A stretch of 64,000 bases of DNA from Rhodoferax sp. GW822-FHT02A01 (GTDB lineage: Bacteria > Pseudomonadota > Gammaproteobacteria > Burkholderiales > Burkholderiaceae_C). Below are positions 53,805 to 62,745 of this stretch, in pieces. Made by a program: the position numbers and the translations under genes. The stretch spans positions 2,232,001 to 2,296,000 of the forward strand of contig NZ_CP152376.1 of NCBI RefSeq assembly GCF_038784515.1, in the 5' to 3' direction. The number at the start of each line of letters is the position of its first letter. Position 1 is the stretch's first letter. The notes under the pieces are model-generated. The model did no database searches, was not told where the DNA came from, and was given only the letters and a program-made list of their open reading frames with translations.

Positions 53805-55265
53805 GTGTCTGATTCAAATAGCCCAGTCAAAAAGGTCATTCCCCTGACGGTGTCCACCGCGCCCATCGAGCCGCCCCCGGGTGCCGATCCGGAGTTGGTG
53901 TCGCTGTACCAGTCGCACAAGAAGATTTATCCGCGCAGTGTTTCCGGTGTGTTCTCGCGCTGGCGCTGGGTGCTGGTGTTCCTCACCCAGATCGTGTTCT
54001 ACGGATTGCCCTGGCTGGAGTGGGGTCAACGCCAGGCGGTGCTGTTCGATCTGGGCGCACGCCGCTTCTACATCTTCGGCCTGGTGCTGTATCCCCAGGA
54101 CTTCATCTATCTCACCGGCATCTTGGTGATCTCAGCGTATTCGCTGTTCCTGTTCACGGCGGTAGCAGGGCGTCTGTGGTGCGGCTACGCCTGCCCGCAG
54201 ACGGTCTATACCGAAATATTCCTGTGGCTGGAAAAGCTGGCCGAGGGTGACCGCTCCATGCGCATGCGCCGCGACGCCGCGCCCTGGACACTGGAGAAGT
54301 TCGGTCGCAAGGCGGCCAAACAGTTCATGTGGATCACCCTGGCGCTGTGGACGGGTTTCACCTTCGTTGGCTACTTCACGCCGATCAAGGTGCTGGCTGG
54401 CGAATTTGCCCAGTGGAACCTGGGTTCCTGGGAAATCTTCTGGACCTTCTTCTACGCCTTTGCCACCTGGGGCAATGCCGGCTTCATGCGCGAGCAGGTC
54501 TGCAAATACATGTGTCCATATGCGCGCTTCCAAAGCGCCATGTTCGACAAGGACACCCTGGTCGTCACCTACGACAAGGAACGCGGTGAGCCGCGCGGCG
54601 CCCGCAGCAAGAAGGCCGATCCGGCAGCGCTGAATCTGGGCGCCTGCGTGGACTGCAGCCTGTGCGTGCAGGTGTGCCCCACCGGCATTGATATCCGCAA
54701 CGGCCTTCAGTACGAGTGCATTGGCTGCGGCGCCTGTGCCGACGTCTGCGATACCGTGATGGACAAGGTGGGCTATGCGCGCGGCCTGGTCAAGTACAGC
54801 ACCGAACATGCGCTGGAGCAAAAGTGGACGCGCCAGCAGACCCTGCGCCACGTGCTGCGCCCGCGCGTGCTGATCTACACCACCATCCTGGGTGTGGTGG
54901 TCACGGCCATGGCCGTCAGCTTGGCATTGCGCCTGCCATTCAAGGTCGATGTGGACCGCGACCGCGGTTCGCTGGCCCGCATTGCTGAAGGCGGCAAGAT
55001 CGAGAACGTGTTCCGCATCCAGGTGATGAATGCGGCGGAGTCCTCCCAGTCCTTCCATATCTCGGTGGAAGGTCTGCCAGGACTGAGCGTGGCCAGCAAC
55101 GCCGACGTGACCGTGGCCTCCACCGAGTCGCGCTGGGTACCGGTGCGGCTGCAGTTGCCCTACGAAGGCGCGGAGCCTGGCTCGCACACGATCCACTTCA
55201 AGATCGAAGCGACCGGCATTGGCAAGAGCGTCACCGAAAAGTCCGTCTTTATCGTGCCACGCTGA
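53805..55265 (+). CDS. ccoG: CcoG (FixG/RdxA), cbb3 oxidase accessory protein, copy 2
   Basis: 486 residues from a GTG at 53805. Same architecture as copy 1: LVFLTQIVFYGLPWLEWGQR, GRLWCGYACPQTVYTEIFLW, REQVCKYMCPYARFQSAMFD, [4Fe-4S] motifs CVDCSLCVQVCP and CIGCGACADVCD, and a C-terminal periplasmic domain ending EKSVFIVPR. The N-terminal Pro-rich stretch VSTAPIEPPPGADPELVSLY is typical of beta-proteobacterial CcoG proteins. It is followed 44 bases later by a small membrane protein gene. Copies 1 and 2 share the core but differ at both ends, so they are not a recent duplication. Confidence 0.95.
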   Translation: MSDSNSPVKKVIPLTVSTAPIEPPPGADPELVSLYQSHKKIYPRSVSGVFSRWRWVLVFLTQIVFYGLPWLEWGQRQAVLFDLGARRFYIFGLVLYPQDFIYLTGILVISAYSLFLFTAVAGRLWCGYACPQTVYTEIFLWLEKLAEGDRSMRMRRDAAPWTLEKFGRKAAKQFMWITLALWTGFTFVGYFTPIKVLAGEFAQWNLGSWEIFWTFFYAFATWGNAGFMREQVCKYMCPYARFQSAMFDKDTLVVTYDKERGEPRGARSKKADPAALNLGACVDCSLCVQVCPTGIDIRNGLQYECIGCGACADVCDTVMDKVGYARGLVKYSTEHALEQKWTRQQTLRHVLRPRVLIYTTILGVVVTAMAVSLALRLPFKVDVDRDRGSLARIAEGGKIENVFRIQVMNAAESSQSFHISVEGLPGLSVASNADVTVASTESRWVPVRLQLPYEGAEPGSHTIHFKIEATGIGKSVTEKSVFIVPR

Positions 55266-55309
55266 ACCGTTCCGCGCTACAGTGACCCCATAAAAGCAGG
55301 AGACAAAAA

Positions 55310-55552
55310 ATGAAGCAAAAGCTGATGTGGATTGCATGGCCTTCGTTTTTGATGGCGGGTGTTCTGGAGTTGCTGGTGTTCGCGGTCATTGATCCCCAGG
55401 ACATGAGCTGGTTTGGCCACGCTTTCGAGCTGTCGCGCCAGGCCACCTACACCCTGGGCTTCTTCGTATTCTGGTTTGTGACCTCGCTGGCGGGCGCTCT
55501 GACGCTGTTCCTGTCGCTGCCGCCTAACGCGGTCAACCAAAGCCCCCTGTAG
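55310..55552 (+). CDS. Small two-helix membrane protein after ccoG
   Basis: 80 residues from the ATG at 55310, preceded by CAGGAGACAAAAA. Two helices: LMWIAWPSFLMAGVLELLVF and TLGFFVFWFVTSLAGALTLFL, joined by a loop with PQDMSWFGHAFELSR. The C-terminus is SLPPNAVNQSPL. It is not CcoS or CcoQ by sequence, but its size and place after ccoG suggest a role in oxidase assembly or the membrane. I know no name for the family. Confidence 0.78.
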   Translation: MKQKLMWIAWPSFLMAGVLELLVFAVIDPQDMSWFGHAFELSRQATYTLGFFVFWFVTSLAGALTLFLSLPPNAVNQSPL

Positions 55553-55612
55553 AGCTCCGTTCTGCAAGTCAGACGGGCGGTGTAAGCCTGTGTTGGTCTA
55601 AATCGTTTACAG

Positions 55613-55634
55613 TTGACGTTTACGTAAACGTCAA
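55613..55634. promoter_or_regulatory. Perfect 22-bp palindrome before icmF, LiuR-like site
   Basis: The half-site TTGACGTTTAC (55613-55623) is followed at once by its exact inverse GTAAACGTCAA (55624-55634). It ends 33 bases before the icmF ATG. From memory, LiuR (MerR family) sites that control branched-chain amino-acid breakdown in beta- and gamma-proteobacteria look similar (TTTACGTTTACGTAAA-like). As IcmF handles isobutyryl-CoA, this assignment is plausible. A partial copy, GTTTAC, precedes at 55605-55610. Confidence 0.7.
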
Positions 55635-55667
55635 GTGCGCCTGCGATGCGCCGCCCGAGGAAGACCC

Positions 55668-58600
55668 ATGACCGACCTATCTGCCGAATTCAAGGCACTT
55701 GCCAACTACCGCCCCAGCAACAAGGTGCGCTTTGTCACCGCTGCCAGCCTGTTTGACGGGCACGATGCGGCCATCAACATCATGCGCCGCATCCTGCAGA
55801 GCATGGGCGCCGAAGTCATCCACCTGGGCCACAACCGTAGCGTGGACGAGGTGGTGACCGCCGCCTTGCAGGAAGACGTGCAGGGCATTGCCATCAGCTC
55901 CTACCAGGGCGGGCATGTCGAATACTTCAAGTACATGGTGGACCTGCTCAAGGCCCGGGGCGGCGCGCATATCCAGGTGTTTGGCGGCGGCGGTGGCGTG
56001 ATCGTCCCACCCGAAATCCGCGAGCTGCATGCCTACGGCGTGGCCCGCATCTACAGCCCGGAAGACGGTCAGAAGATGGGCCTGGCCGGCATGATCGGCG
56101 AGATGGTGATGCGTTGCGACCAGGACTTGAGTCCCTTCGCGCCCAAGGACGTGGCAGCCCTGCAGGGCCACTCCGAGGCCAGCTGGCGTGCGTTGGCGCA
56201 ATTGCTGACCGCCGTGGAAGCAGGCAAGGTGGATGCTGCACTGATGGGTGCTCTGCAAGCCCAGGCGGCGAGTCGCACCATTCCTGTGGTGGGTATCACC
56301 GGCACCGGCGGTGCGGGCAAATCGTCGCTGACCGACGAGCTGATCCGCCGCCTGCGTCTGGACCAGGACGACAGCCTGCGCGTGGCCGTCATCTCGATCG
56401 ACCCTTCACGCCGCAAGAGTGGAGGCGCATTGCTGGGCGACCGCATCCGCATGAACGCGATTTCTCCGTGGAAGTCCGGCCCGCGCATCTTCATGCGCAG
56501 CTTGGCCACACGCGACTTCGGCTCCGAGATCAGCGCGGCATTGCCCGACGTGATCACCGCCTGCAAGGCTGCAGGATTCGATCTGATCGTGGTGGAAACC
56601 TCCGGCATCGGCCAGGGCGATGCGGCCATCGTGCCGCTGGTGGATGTGCCGCTGTATGTGATGACGCCGGAGTTCGGTGCGGCCAGCCAACTGGAAAAAA
56701 TCGACATGCTGGACTTTGCTGAGTTCGTCGCCATCAACAAGTTCGACCGCAAGGGCGCCAGCGACGCGCTGCGCGACGTGGCCAAGCAGGTGCAGCGCAA
56801 CAAGGAAGCCTGGACCACGCCTGCAGAGCAGATGCCGGTATTTGGCACCATGGCGGCACGCTTCAACGACGACGGTGTCACCGCCTTGTACCAGGCGCTG
56901 CTGCCGCGCCTGCAGGCTCTGGGCCTCCAGGCAAAAGCAGACGGCCTGTTGCCCCGCGTGAGCGTACGCTTCAGCTCCAACCAGACACCGGTGGTGCCGG
57001 CCGCAAGGGTGCGCTACCTGGCCGATATCAGCGATACCGTGCGCGCCTACAAGGCCAAGGCTCGCGCCCAGGCCAAGCTGGCGCGCGAGATCCAGCAACT
57101 GCGCGCAGCAGCCAACATGCTGGCGACCGACAAGCCGCACCGCCCCAAGGCGTCCGAGGCGGCCATCGATCTGGCTGAACAGCGGGAGTCCAACCAGGAT
57201 GCTGCCGCTCGCAAGCTGCTGGCTCAGTGGCCCGAGATGCAAAAGGCCTACGCTGGTGACGAATACGTGGTGAAGATCCGCGACAAGGAGATTCGCACCG
57301 CGCTGACCACCAAGAGCCTCTCTGGCACCACCATCCGCAAGGTGGCCCTGCCGCAATACGAGGACCATGGCGAAATCCTCAAGTGGCTGATGCTGGACAA
57401 CGTGCCCGGCAGCTTCCCCTACACCGCGGGTACCTTTGCCTTCAAGCGCGAAAACGAAGACCCCACGCGCATGTTCGCCGGCGAAGGCGATGCCTTTCGC
57501 ACCAACAAGCGCTTCAAGCTGCTGAGCTCCGGCATGCCGGCCAAGCGCCTGTCCACCGCCTTCGACTCGGTCACCCTGTACGGCAACGACCCCGACCCGC
57601 GACCGGACATCTACGGCAAGGTGGGCAACAGTGGCGTGTCGATTGCCACGCTGGATGACCTCAAAGTCTTGTACAGCGGATTCGATTTGTGCAACCCGGC
57701 CACTTCGGTCAGCATGACCATCAACGGCCCGGCGCCCAGCATCCTGGCCATGTTCATGAACGCCGCCATCGACCAGAACATCGACAAATTCAAACAGGAC
57801 AACGGCCGCGAACCCACCGAGACCGAGACCGCCAAGATCCGCGAATGGGTGCTGGCCAATGTGCGCGGCACGGTGCAGGCCGACATCCTCAAGGAAGACC
57901 AGGGCCAGAACACCTGCATCTTCAGCACCGAGTTCAGCCTCAAGGTGATGGGCGACATCGCCGAATACTTTGTGCACCACGACGTGCGCAACTTCTACTC
58001 GGTGTCGATCTCGGGCTACCACATTGCAGAAGCAGGTGCCAACCCGATCAGCCAGCTCGCCTTTACGCTCTCCAATGGTTTCACCTTTGTGGAGGCGTAC
58101 CTGGCGCGCGGCATGCACATCGACGACTTCGCGCCCAACCTGTCCTTCTTCTTCAGCAACGGCATGGACCCGGAGTACACCGTCATGGGCCGCGTGGCCC
58201 GGCGCATCTGGGCGGTGGCCATGAAGGAGCGCTATGGTGCCAACGAACGGTCCCAAAAGCTTAAGTACCACATTCAAACGAGTGGCCGCAGCCTGCACGC
58301 GCAGGAGATCCAGTTCAACGACATCCGCACCACGCTGCAAGCGCTGATTGCCATCTACGACAACTGCAACAGCCTGCACACCAACGCGTTTGACGAGGCC
58401 ATCACCACGCCCACCGAAGACTCGGTGCGCCGCGCCATGGCGATCCAGCTCATCATCAACCGCGAATGGGGTCTGGCCAAGAACGAGAACCCCAACCAGG
58501 GCGCCTTCATCATCGAAGAGCTCACCGAGCTGGTGGAGGAAGCCGTGCTGGCCGAGTTCGAGAAGATTGCGGAGCGCGGTGGCGTGCTGGGCGCCATGGA

Positions 58601-58964
58601 GACCGGCTACCAGCGCAGCAAGATCCAGGACGAGAGCATGACCTATGAAATGCTCAAGCACACCGGCGAGCTGCCCATCATCGGCGTGAACACCTTCCGC
58701 AACCCGCACGGTGACCAGGTGCAGGACAAGCTGGAGCTGGCCCGTTCCACCGACGAGGAAAAGCAAAGCCAGTTGAAGCGCCTGCAGGACTTCCACGCCC
58801 GCAATGCAGACAAGTCACCCGCCATGCTGAAAGCCTTGCAGCAGGCCGTGATCGAAAACAGGAATGTGTTCGAGGTGCTGATGGACGCGGTGCGGGTCTG
58901 CTCGCTGGGGCAGATTACCAACGCTCTGTTCGAGGTGGGTGGTCAGTACCGCCGCAGCATGTAA
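55668..58964 (+). CDS. icmF: IcmF, fused isobutyryl-CoA mutase
   Basis: 1098 residues from the ATG at 55668. Three parts: a B12-binding domain with the DGH motif ([15 protein letters not shown], about residues 29-43), a MeaI-type G-protein chaperone with P-loop [17 protein letters not shown] (about residue 209) and [10 protein letters not shown], and the acyl-CoA mutase TIM barrel ([16 protein letters not shown] segment, [40 protein letters not shown]). IcmF interconverts isobutyryl- and n-butyryl-CoA (also pivalyl/isovaleryl) with adenosylcobalamin. A LiuR-like palindrome precedes it. It stops 3 bases before the convergent rquA stop. Confidence 0.96.
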   Translation: MTDLSAEFKALANYRPSNKVRFVTAASLFDGHDAAINIMRRILQSMGAEVIHLGHNRSVDEVVTAALQEDVQGIAISSYQGGHVEYFKYMVDLLKARGGAHIQVFGGGGGVIVPPEIRELHAYGVARIYSPEDGQKMGLAGMIGEMVMRCDQDLSPFAPKDVAALQGHSEASWRALAQLLTAVEAGKVDAALMGALQAQAASRTIPVVGITGTGGAGKSSLTDELIRRLRLDQDDSLRVAVISIDPSRRKSGGALLGDRIRMNAISPWKSGPRIFMRSLATRDFGSEISAALPDVITACKAAGFDLIVVETSGIGQGDAAIVPLVDVPLYVMTPEFGAASQLEKIDMLDFAEFVAINKFDRKGASDALRDVAKQVQRNKEAWTTPAEQMPVFGTMAARFNDDGVTALYQALLPRLQALGLQAKADGLLPRVSVRFSSNQTPVVPAARVRYLADISDTVRAYKAKARAQAKLAREIQQLRAAANMLATDKPHRPKASEAAIDLAEQRESNQDAAARKLLAQWPEMQKAYAGDEYVVKIRDKEIRTALTTKSLSGTTIRKVALPQYEDHGEILKWLMLDNVPGSFPYTAGTFAFKRENEDPTRMFAGEGDAFRTNKRFKLLSSGMPAKRLSTAFDSVTLYGNDPDPRPDIYGKVGNSGVSIATLDDLKVLYSGFDLCNPATSVSMTINGPAPSILAMFMNAAIDQNIDKFKQDNGREPTETETAKIREWVLANVRGTVQADILKEDQGQNTCIFSTEFSLKVMGDIAEYFVHHDVRNFYSVSISGYHIAEAGANPISQLAFTLSNGFTFVEAYLARGMHIDDFAPNLSFFFSNGMDPEYTVMGRVARRIWAVAMKERYGANERSQKLKYHIQTSGRSLHAQEIQFNDIRTTLQALIAIYDNCNSLHTNAFDEAITTPTEDSVRRAMAIQLIINREWGLAKNENPNQGAFIIEELTELVEEAVLAEFEKIAERGGVLGAMETGYQRSKIQDESMTYEMLKHTGELPIIGVNTFRNPHGDQVQDKLELARSTDEEKQSQLKRLQDFHARNADKSPAMLKALQQAVIENRNVFEVLMDAVRVCSLGQITNALFEVGGQYRRSM

Positions 58965-58967
58965 GGC

Positions 58968-59711
58968 TCAGGCCTTCTTGGTCATCACGACCTTCTGGTA
59001 CAGGCCTGCGAAGTAGGTCTGTTTTTCGATCTTTTCCACTGGCGCACCTTCGGGTAGCCAGCTGGCGATCTCGTGGTTCCAGACATCCATGGCAAAGGGC
59101 TCCAGTATGGTGAGCACCGGCACCATGAGGTAACGGAACGGGCTGAAGGCGCGGGGCTTGTGGTAGTCCACAAACACCAGCCTGCCGCCCGGCTTGGTGA
59201 CCCGCAGGGCCTCGGCAATGGTCTTGCGGCGCACTTCGGCAGGCTGCTCGTGCAGCAGAAAGAACACCACCGTGGAGTCGTGGCTGCCGTCGGCAAACTG
59301 CAGCGCGGTGGAGTCCTGCAGATGGGCATTCACCCGCTGCGTGTTCTTGAGCTTGGCGTGCAGGTTCTTGATCTGTATGGGCGCCACATCAATCACGTCC
59401 ACGCTGCCCTGCGGACCCAGACGCCGCACCAGATGTTCGGTGAAATCGCCATACACGCAGGCCACCTGCAGTACGCGGCCATTGATGACTTCGCCCATTT
59501 CCTGCAAGGCGGCGTCGCGCAGGCGCGCAAAGTTGCCCCACAGAATCAGGTTGACCAGCCACTGGCGTTCAAAGATGTGCACCGCACGCGGATGCAGGTA
59601 AGCCCACCAGTACGTGTTTTCCAGATAGGCTGGAATCGTGGCTGGAGGTAGCGCGTGTTTGGCGGACAGGGAAGTGGTTTCCACGGTATTGGCGGCGGGA
59701 GGTGGGCTCAC
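58968..59711 (-). CDS. rquA: RquA-like rhodoquinone biosynthesis methyltransferase homologue
   Basis: 247 residues from a GTG at 59711 (the ATG at 59716 is followed by a stop; no in-frame ATG until residue 72). The key stretch is ENTYWWAYLHPRAVHIFERQ then WLVNLILWGNFARLRDAALQ, and motif I reads VLQVACVYGDFTEHLVRRL rather than the usual Gly-rich loop; both are, as I recall, hallmarks of RquA. RquA converts ubiquinone to rhodoquinone, the low-potential quinone for anaerobic fumarate reduction. It lies 80 bases downstream of the multihaem cytochrome gene, on the same strand. Confidence 0.88.
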   Translation of the reverse strand: MSPPPAANTVETTSLSAKHALPPATIPAYLENTYWWAYLHPRAVHIFERQWLVNLILWGNFARLRDAALQEMGEVINGRVLQVACVYGDFTEHLVRRLGPQGSVDVIDVAPIQIKNLHAKLKNTQRVNAHLQDSTALQFADGSHDSTVVFFLLHEQPAEVRRKTIAEALRVTKPGGRLVFVDYHKPRAFSPFRYLMVPVLTILEPFAMDVWNHEIASWLPEGAPVEKIEKQTYFAGLYQKVVMTKKA

Positions 59712-59730
59712 TACATGTCTTTCAGGATGG

Positions 59731-59757
59731 GCCCGGTGCAGCAGAGCGGCACCGGGC
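59731..59757 (-). promoter_or_regulatory. Hairpin in the cytochrome-rquA intergenic region
   Basis: GCCCGGTGC (59731-59739) pairs perfectly with GCACCGGGC (59749-59757), leaving a nine-base loop, 20 bases before the rquA start. No U run follows, so it is not a classic terminator. It could stabilise the 3' end of the upstream mRNA or attenuate read-through into rquA. Confidence 0.5.
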
Positions 59758-59791
59758 AGTGGGAAGAGGTCAACAGTATCGCCACAAGCTC

Positions 59792-61816
59792 TTACAAACT
59801 GGTGAAGAAACCGATGCCAACCAGCGTCAACAGGGTCAGGCCGAACGCGATCAGTGTGAAGCCCAGGATCCTGGATGCCTTCATCTTGGCCGGTGACGGA
59901 GCATCGACCAGGCGGCTTTCCAGCTCGCCGCTATCGACCAAGCGCTGGTACTCCAGCGGATGCTCGTGCTTGAACTCTTCGAGCGAGAAGGTGCCGGTGA
60001 ACATCACCACCTCCAGCGGGAACTTGTCGGGCCGGAAGTGGTTGTTGAAGAAGTGCACGGTGAACAGGAACACCACCGCCAGGAAGGCCTCTTCGCCGTG
60101 GAAGATGGCCGCCACATTGAACACCCAGCCCGGCAGGAAGGCACCAAACACATTGGGCAGCCACATCACCAGGCCACTGACGCCGATGATGGTGACACCC
60201 CAGAACGGAGCCCAGTAGTCGAACTTCTCCCAATAGGTCCAGCGGTCAAACTTCGGACGCGGACCCTTGCCGAAGAACCACTTGAACATGCCCAGCATGT
60301 CGGCAGCGTCCTTCAGATTGGGCACCAGCGAGTTCGGGCCGAAGATCTTGAAGTTCTTCCAGTCGCGTGCCACGCGCATGCCCATGTAGAACAGGTGCCA
60401 GAAGAACACGCCAGCAAAGATCACCGCATTGACCCGGTGGATCTTGCCCGCAATGTGCGGGCCGCCCAGTGCGTTCATCAGGTGCGATGCCCAGGGTGCA
60501 TCCGGATAGAACAGCGGCATACCGGTCAGCGTGAGGATCATCAGGCTCAGTGCGAAGGTGATGTGGCCCAGGCGCCAGATCGGGCTGAAGCGCTGGATAT
60601 GCTTGCCGGCCATATTGGCTGGAAGTACGTCGGCCTTGATGTGTGGCTGGCTCTGGCGCTGTTTGCGTTCCATGTATTCGCGGAAGAACCACAGCAGGGT
60701 GTGCAGCCAGAAGAAGCCGAAGGTACCCACCAGCAACTGCACCATGATCTGGAAGGCAATCCAGATTTGCGGGTACTTGTTGAAGTCGTGGTGGTTGCCG
60801 TGTGGCTGGAAGGAGGCAAAACCGTCCGGCGCCAGCGGGATTTCCTTCTTACCGCTGTGGCAGGTCTTGCAGGTCTTCATGCGGTTGTCCGGATGGACCT
60901 TGGAGGCCGGGTCATCCACCCGCAGGATGTCGTGGCTGCCATGGCAGTTGTAGCACTTGGCGGTATAGGCATAGCCTAGCGTGCTGATCTGGCCGTGGTA
61001 GGTGGCCTTGTACGACGCAAAGTTGGCCTCGTGGCAGCTTCCGCACTGCGAGGAGATGGACAGCTTGAAAGCGTTACCCGAGGTGCTGTTGACGGAATGC
61101 GCGCTGTGGCAGTCGCTGCAGACGGCGGCCTTGGGGTTGTGCTTTTCCAGCGATTCTTTGCCATGCACCGAGTCGGTATAGGCTTCCAGCTGGTCGGTGT
61201 GGCAGTTTTCGCCGCAGGTCTTGGAAATGCTCAGGCGCCAGGCGGCGCGCTCCGGCGAATCCTTGGGCAGACTGGCCGAAGGCACATTGAAGCTATGGGT
61301 GTCGTGGCAGTTGTCGCACGTGGCGTTGGGCTTGGTCTCGTCGTCTTCATTGGGCTTGGCGTGGAAGGACTTCTTGTACAGCTCAATGTTCTGAACTACC
61401 GTGCCCAGACGTGGGCGCTCGGCGGCCTTGCCATCCTTTTGCACCTGTTCCCAGAGCGCCTGGTGGCAGCCCGCACAGTCCACTTTCTTCAGCGGCTCGG
61501 TGGTGTTCTTCTGGTGGGCATTGCCTGTGCCCGCGTTGTCCTTGATGTCGGTGTGGCAGGCCACGCACTGCATCTTGCCGTGCACACCCTTGGCCAGCGC
61601 GTCTGCGGCGACTGCATGCAACACCCGTTCCTTGCCCTTGCCATCGCTGGCTTTGAGTTTGCCTTTGCCACCATCGTGGCAGCTCAGACAAGTGGCGTTG
61701 TCCAACCCGGTTGCGGCGGCGCTCGCCGCGCTTTGGGCCCAGGCCCCGACTGACAGAAACAGTGCCAGAAGGCACATCAAGAAGTGACGCAGTGACAGAG
61801 CAGGGTTGGTTTGCAT
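59792..61816 (-). CDS. Nine-haem c-type cytochrome fused to membrane cytochrome b domain (CbcL-like)
   Basis: 674 residues. Signal peptide to about residue 27 (AWA). Haem-binding motifs follow at residues 43, 84, 114, 167, 201, 233, 258, 288 and 316; eight are CXXCH and the fifth is CGENCH (a CX3CH form). After residue 350 come four to six helices of a FdnI/HydC-type cytochrome b (IAFQIMVQLLVGTFGFFWLH, LGHITFALSLMILTLTGMPL, AVIFAGVFFWHLFYMGMRVA), with His residues for two b haems. The layout resembles CbcL of Geobacter, an inner-membrane quinone:cytochrome route. An FNR box lies upstream and rquA downstream. Confidence 0.9.
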   Translation of the reverse strand: MQTNPALSLRHFLMCLLALFLSVGAWAQSAASAAATGLDNATCLSCHDGGKGKLKASDGKGKERVLHAVAADALAKGVHGKMQCVACHTDIKDNAGTGNAHQKNTTEPLKKVDCAGCHQALWEQVQKDGKAAERPRLGTVVQNIELYKKSFHAKPNEDDETKPNATCDNCHDTHSFNVPSASLPKDSPERAAWRLSISKTCGENCHTDQLEAYTDSVHGKESLEKHNPKAAVCSDCHSAHSVNSTSGNAFKLSISSQCGSCHEANFASYKATYHGQISTLGYAYTAKCYNCHGSHDILRVDDPASKVHPDNRMKTCKTCHSGKKEIPLAPDGFASFQPHGNHHDFNKYPQIWIAFQIMVQLLVGTFGFFWLHTLLWFFREYMERKQRQSQPHIKADVLPANMAGKHIQRFSPIWRLGHITFALSLMILTLTGMPLFYPDAPWASHLMNALGGPHIAGKIHRVNAVIFAGVFFWHLFYMGMRVARDWKNFKIFGPNSLVPNLKDAADMLGMFKWFFGKGPRPKFDRWTYWEKFDYWAPFWGVTIIGVSGLVMWLPNVFGAFLPGWVFNVAAIFHGEEAFLAVVFLFTVHFFNNHFRPDKFPLEVVMFTGTFSLEEFKHEHPLEYQRLVDSGELESRLVDAPSPAKMKASRILGFTLIAFGLTLLTLVGIGFFTSL

Positions 61817-61905
61817 GGTGTATTTCAGATTATTTTGGATGCTACTTCCCGAGGGCCATTATGTGGGGCGAGCGAAGAAGGCCACAACCATTACCAGCGG
61901 AGGAC

Positions 61906-61919
61906 TTGATTTACCTCAA
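61906..61919 (-). promoter_or_regulatory. FNR/ANR box upstream of the multihaem cytochrome gene
   Basis: On the minus strand the bases read TTGAGGTAAATCAA, matching TTGAT-N4-ATCAA in nine of ten fixed positions. It is centred about 96 bases before the cytochrome start (61816), which leaves room for a class II promoter with a leader of about 55 bases. It would make the cytochrome-rquA unit active without oxygen. It is also about 120 bases before the divergent GST start. Confidence 0.68.
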
Positions 61920-62037
61920 TCTACTGTTGTGAACAGTCCCAATAGCGTCCGGTGGGCGGGTACGGTTATCCGCCAGCCGCACCCTTGATATGCCCGGCCC
62001 ATGCCAGAATCTGCCCACATTCCCGCACTTACTGACC

Positions 62038-62745
62038 ATGAACACGCTTTCAGACTTCCCCATCACCCGCAAATGGCCTGCCCAGTATCCGCAGCGCCTG
62101 CAGCTGTACTCGCTGCCCACCCCGAACGGAGTCAAGGTTTCCATCATGCTGGAGGAAACCGGCCTGCCGTATGAGCCACATCTGGTGAGCTTCCAGACCA
62201 ATGATCAGACTTCGCCGGAGTTCCTTTCGCTCAATCCCAACAACAAGATTCCCGCCATCATCGATCCCGACGGCCCGGGGGGCAGACCTCTGGCACTGTT
62301 CGAGTCCGGCGCCATTCTGTGGTACCTGGCCGAAAAGACCGGCCAACTGATTCCGGCGGATGCAGCCGGGCGCTACGAAACCCTGCAGTGGCTGATGTTC
62401 CAGATGGGCGGCATTGGCCCCATGTTTGGCCAGGTGGGCTTCTTCCACAAGTTTGCCGGCAAGGACTTTGAAGACAAACGTCCGCGCGACCGCTACGTGG
62501 CCGAAAGCAGCCGCCTGCTGGGTGTGCTCAACCAGCGCCTGGAAGGGCGCGCGTGGGTCATGGGTGAGAGCTACACCATCGCCGACATTGCCATCTTCCC
62601 CTGGGTGCGCAACCTGATCGGTTTCTATGGTGCAGGTGATCTGGTAGGCATAGAGAAGTTCCCGCAAGTGATTCGTGTGCTGGAACAGTTCGTGGCGCGC
62701 CCGGCGGTGGAGCGCGGCCTGCAGATTCCGAAAGCAGCGGCTTGA
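62038..62745 (+). CDS. Nu-class glutathione S-transferase (YfcG/YghU-like)
   Basis: 235 residues from the ATG at 62038. The thioredoxin-fold N-domain has the TPNGVKVSIMLEETGLPYEP motif and NPNNKIPAIID with the ESGAILWYLAEKTG glutathione site; the TPNG loop in place of a Ser/Tyr/Cys site is typical of Nu-class disulfide-bond oxidoreductases. The all-helical C-domain has GESYTIADIAIFPWVRNLIG. It probably reduces disulfides or handles glutathione persulfide. The last four bases (TTGA) overlap the next gene start. Confidence 0.94.
   Translation: MNTLSDFPITRKWPAQYPQRLQLYSLPTPNGVKVSIMLEETGLPYEPHLVSFQTNDQTSPEFLSLNPNNKIPAIIDPDGPGGRPLALFESGAILWYLAEKTGQLIPADAAGRYETLQWLMFQMGGIGPMFGQVGFFHKFAGKDFEDKRPRDRYVAESSRLLGVLNQRLEGRAWVMGESYTIADIAIFPWVRNLIGFYGAGDLVGIEKFPQVIRVLEQFVARPAVERGLQIPKAAA

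Noticed and set aside
56406..58796. Long minus-strand open frame opposite icmF
   Set aside because: It is an antisense shadow of icmF with skewed composition and no recognisable domain.
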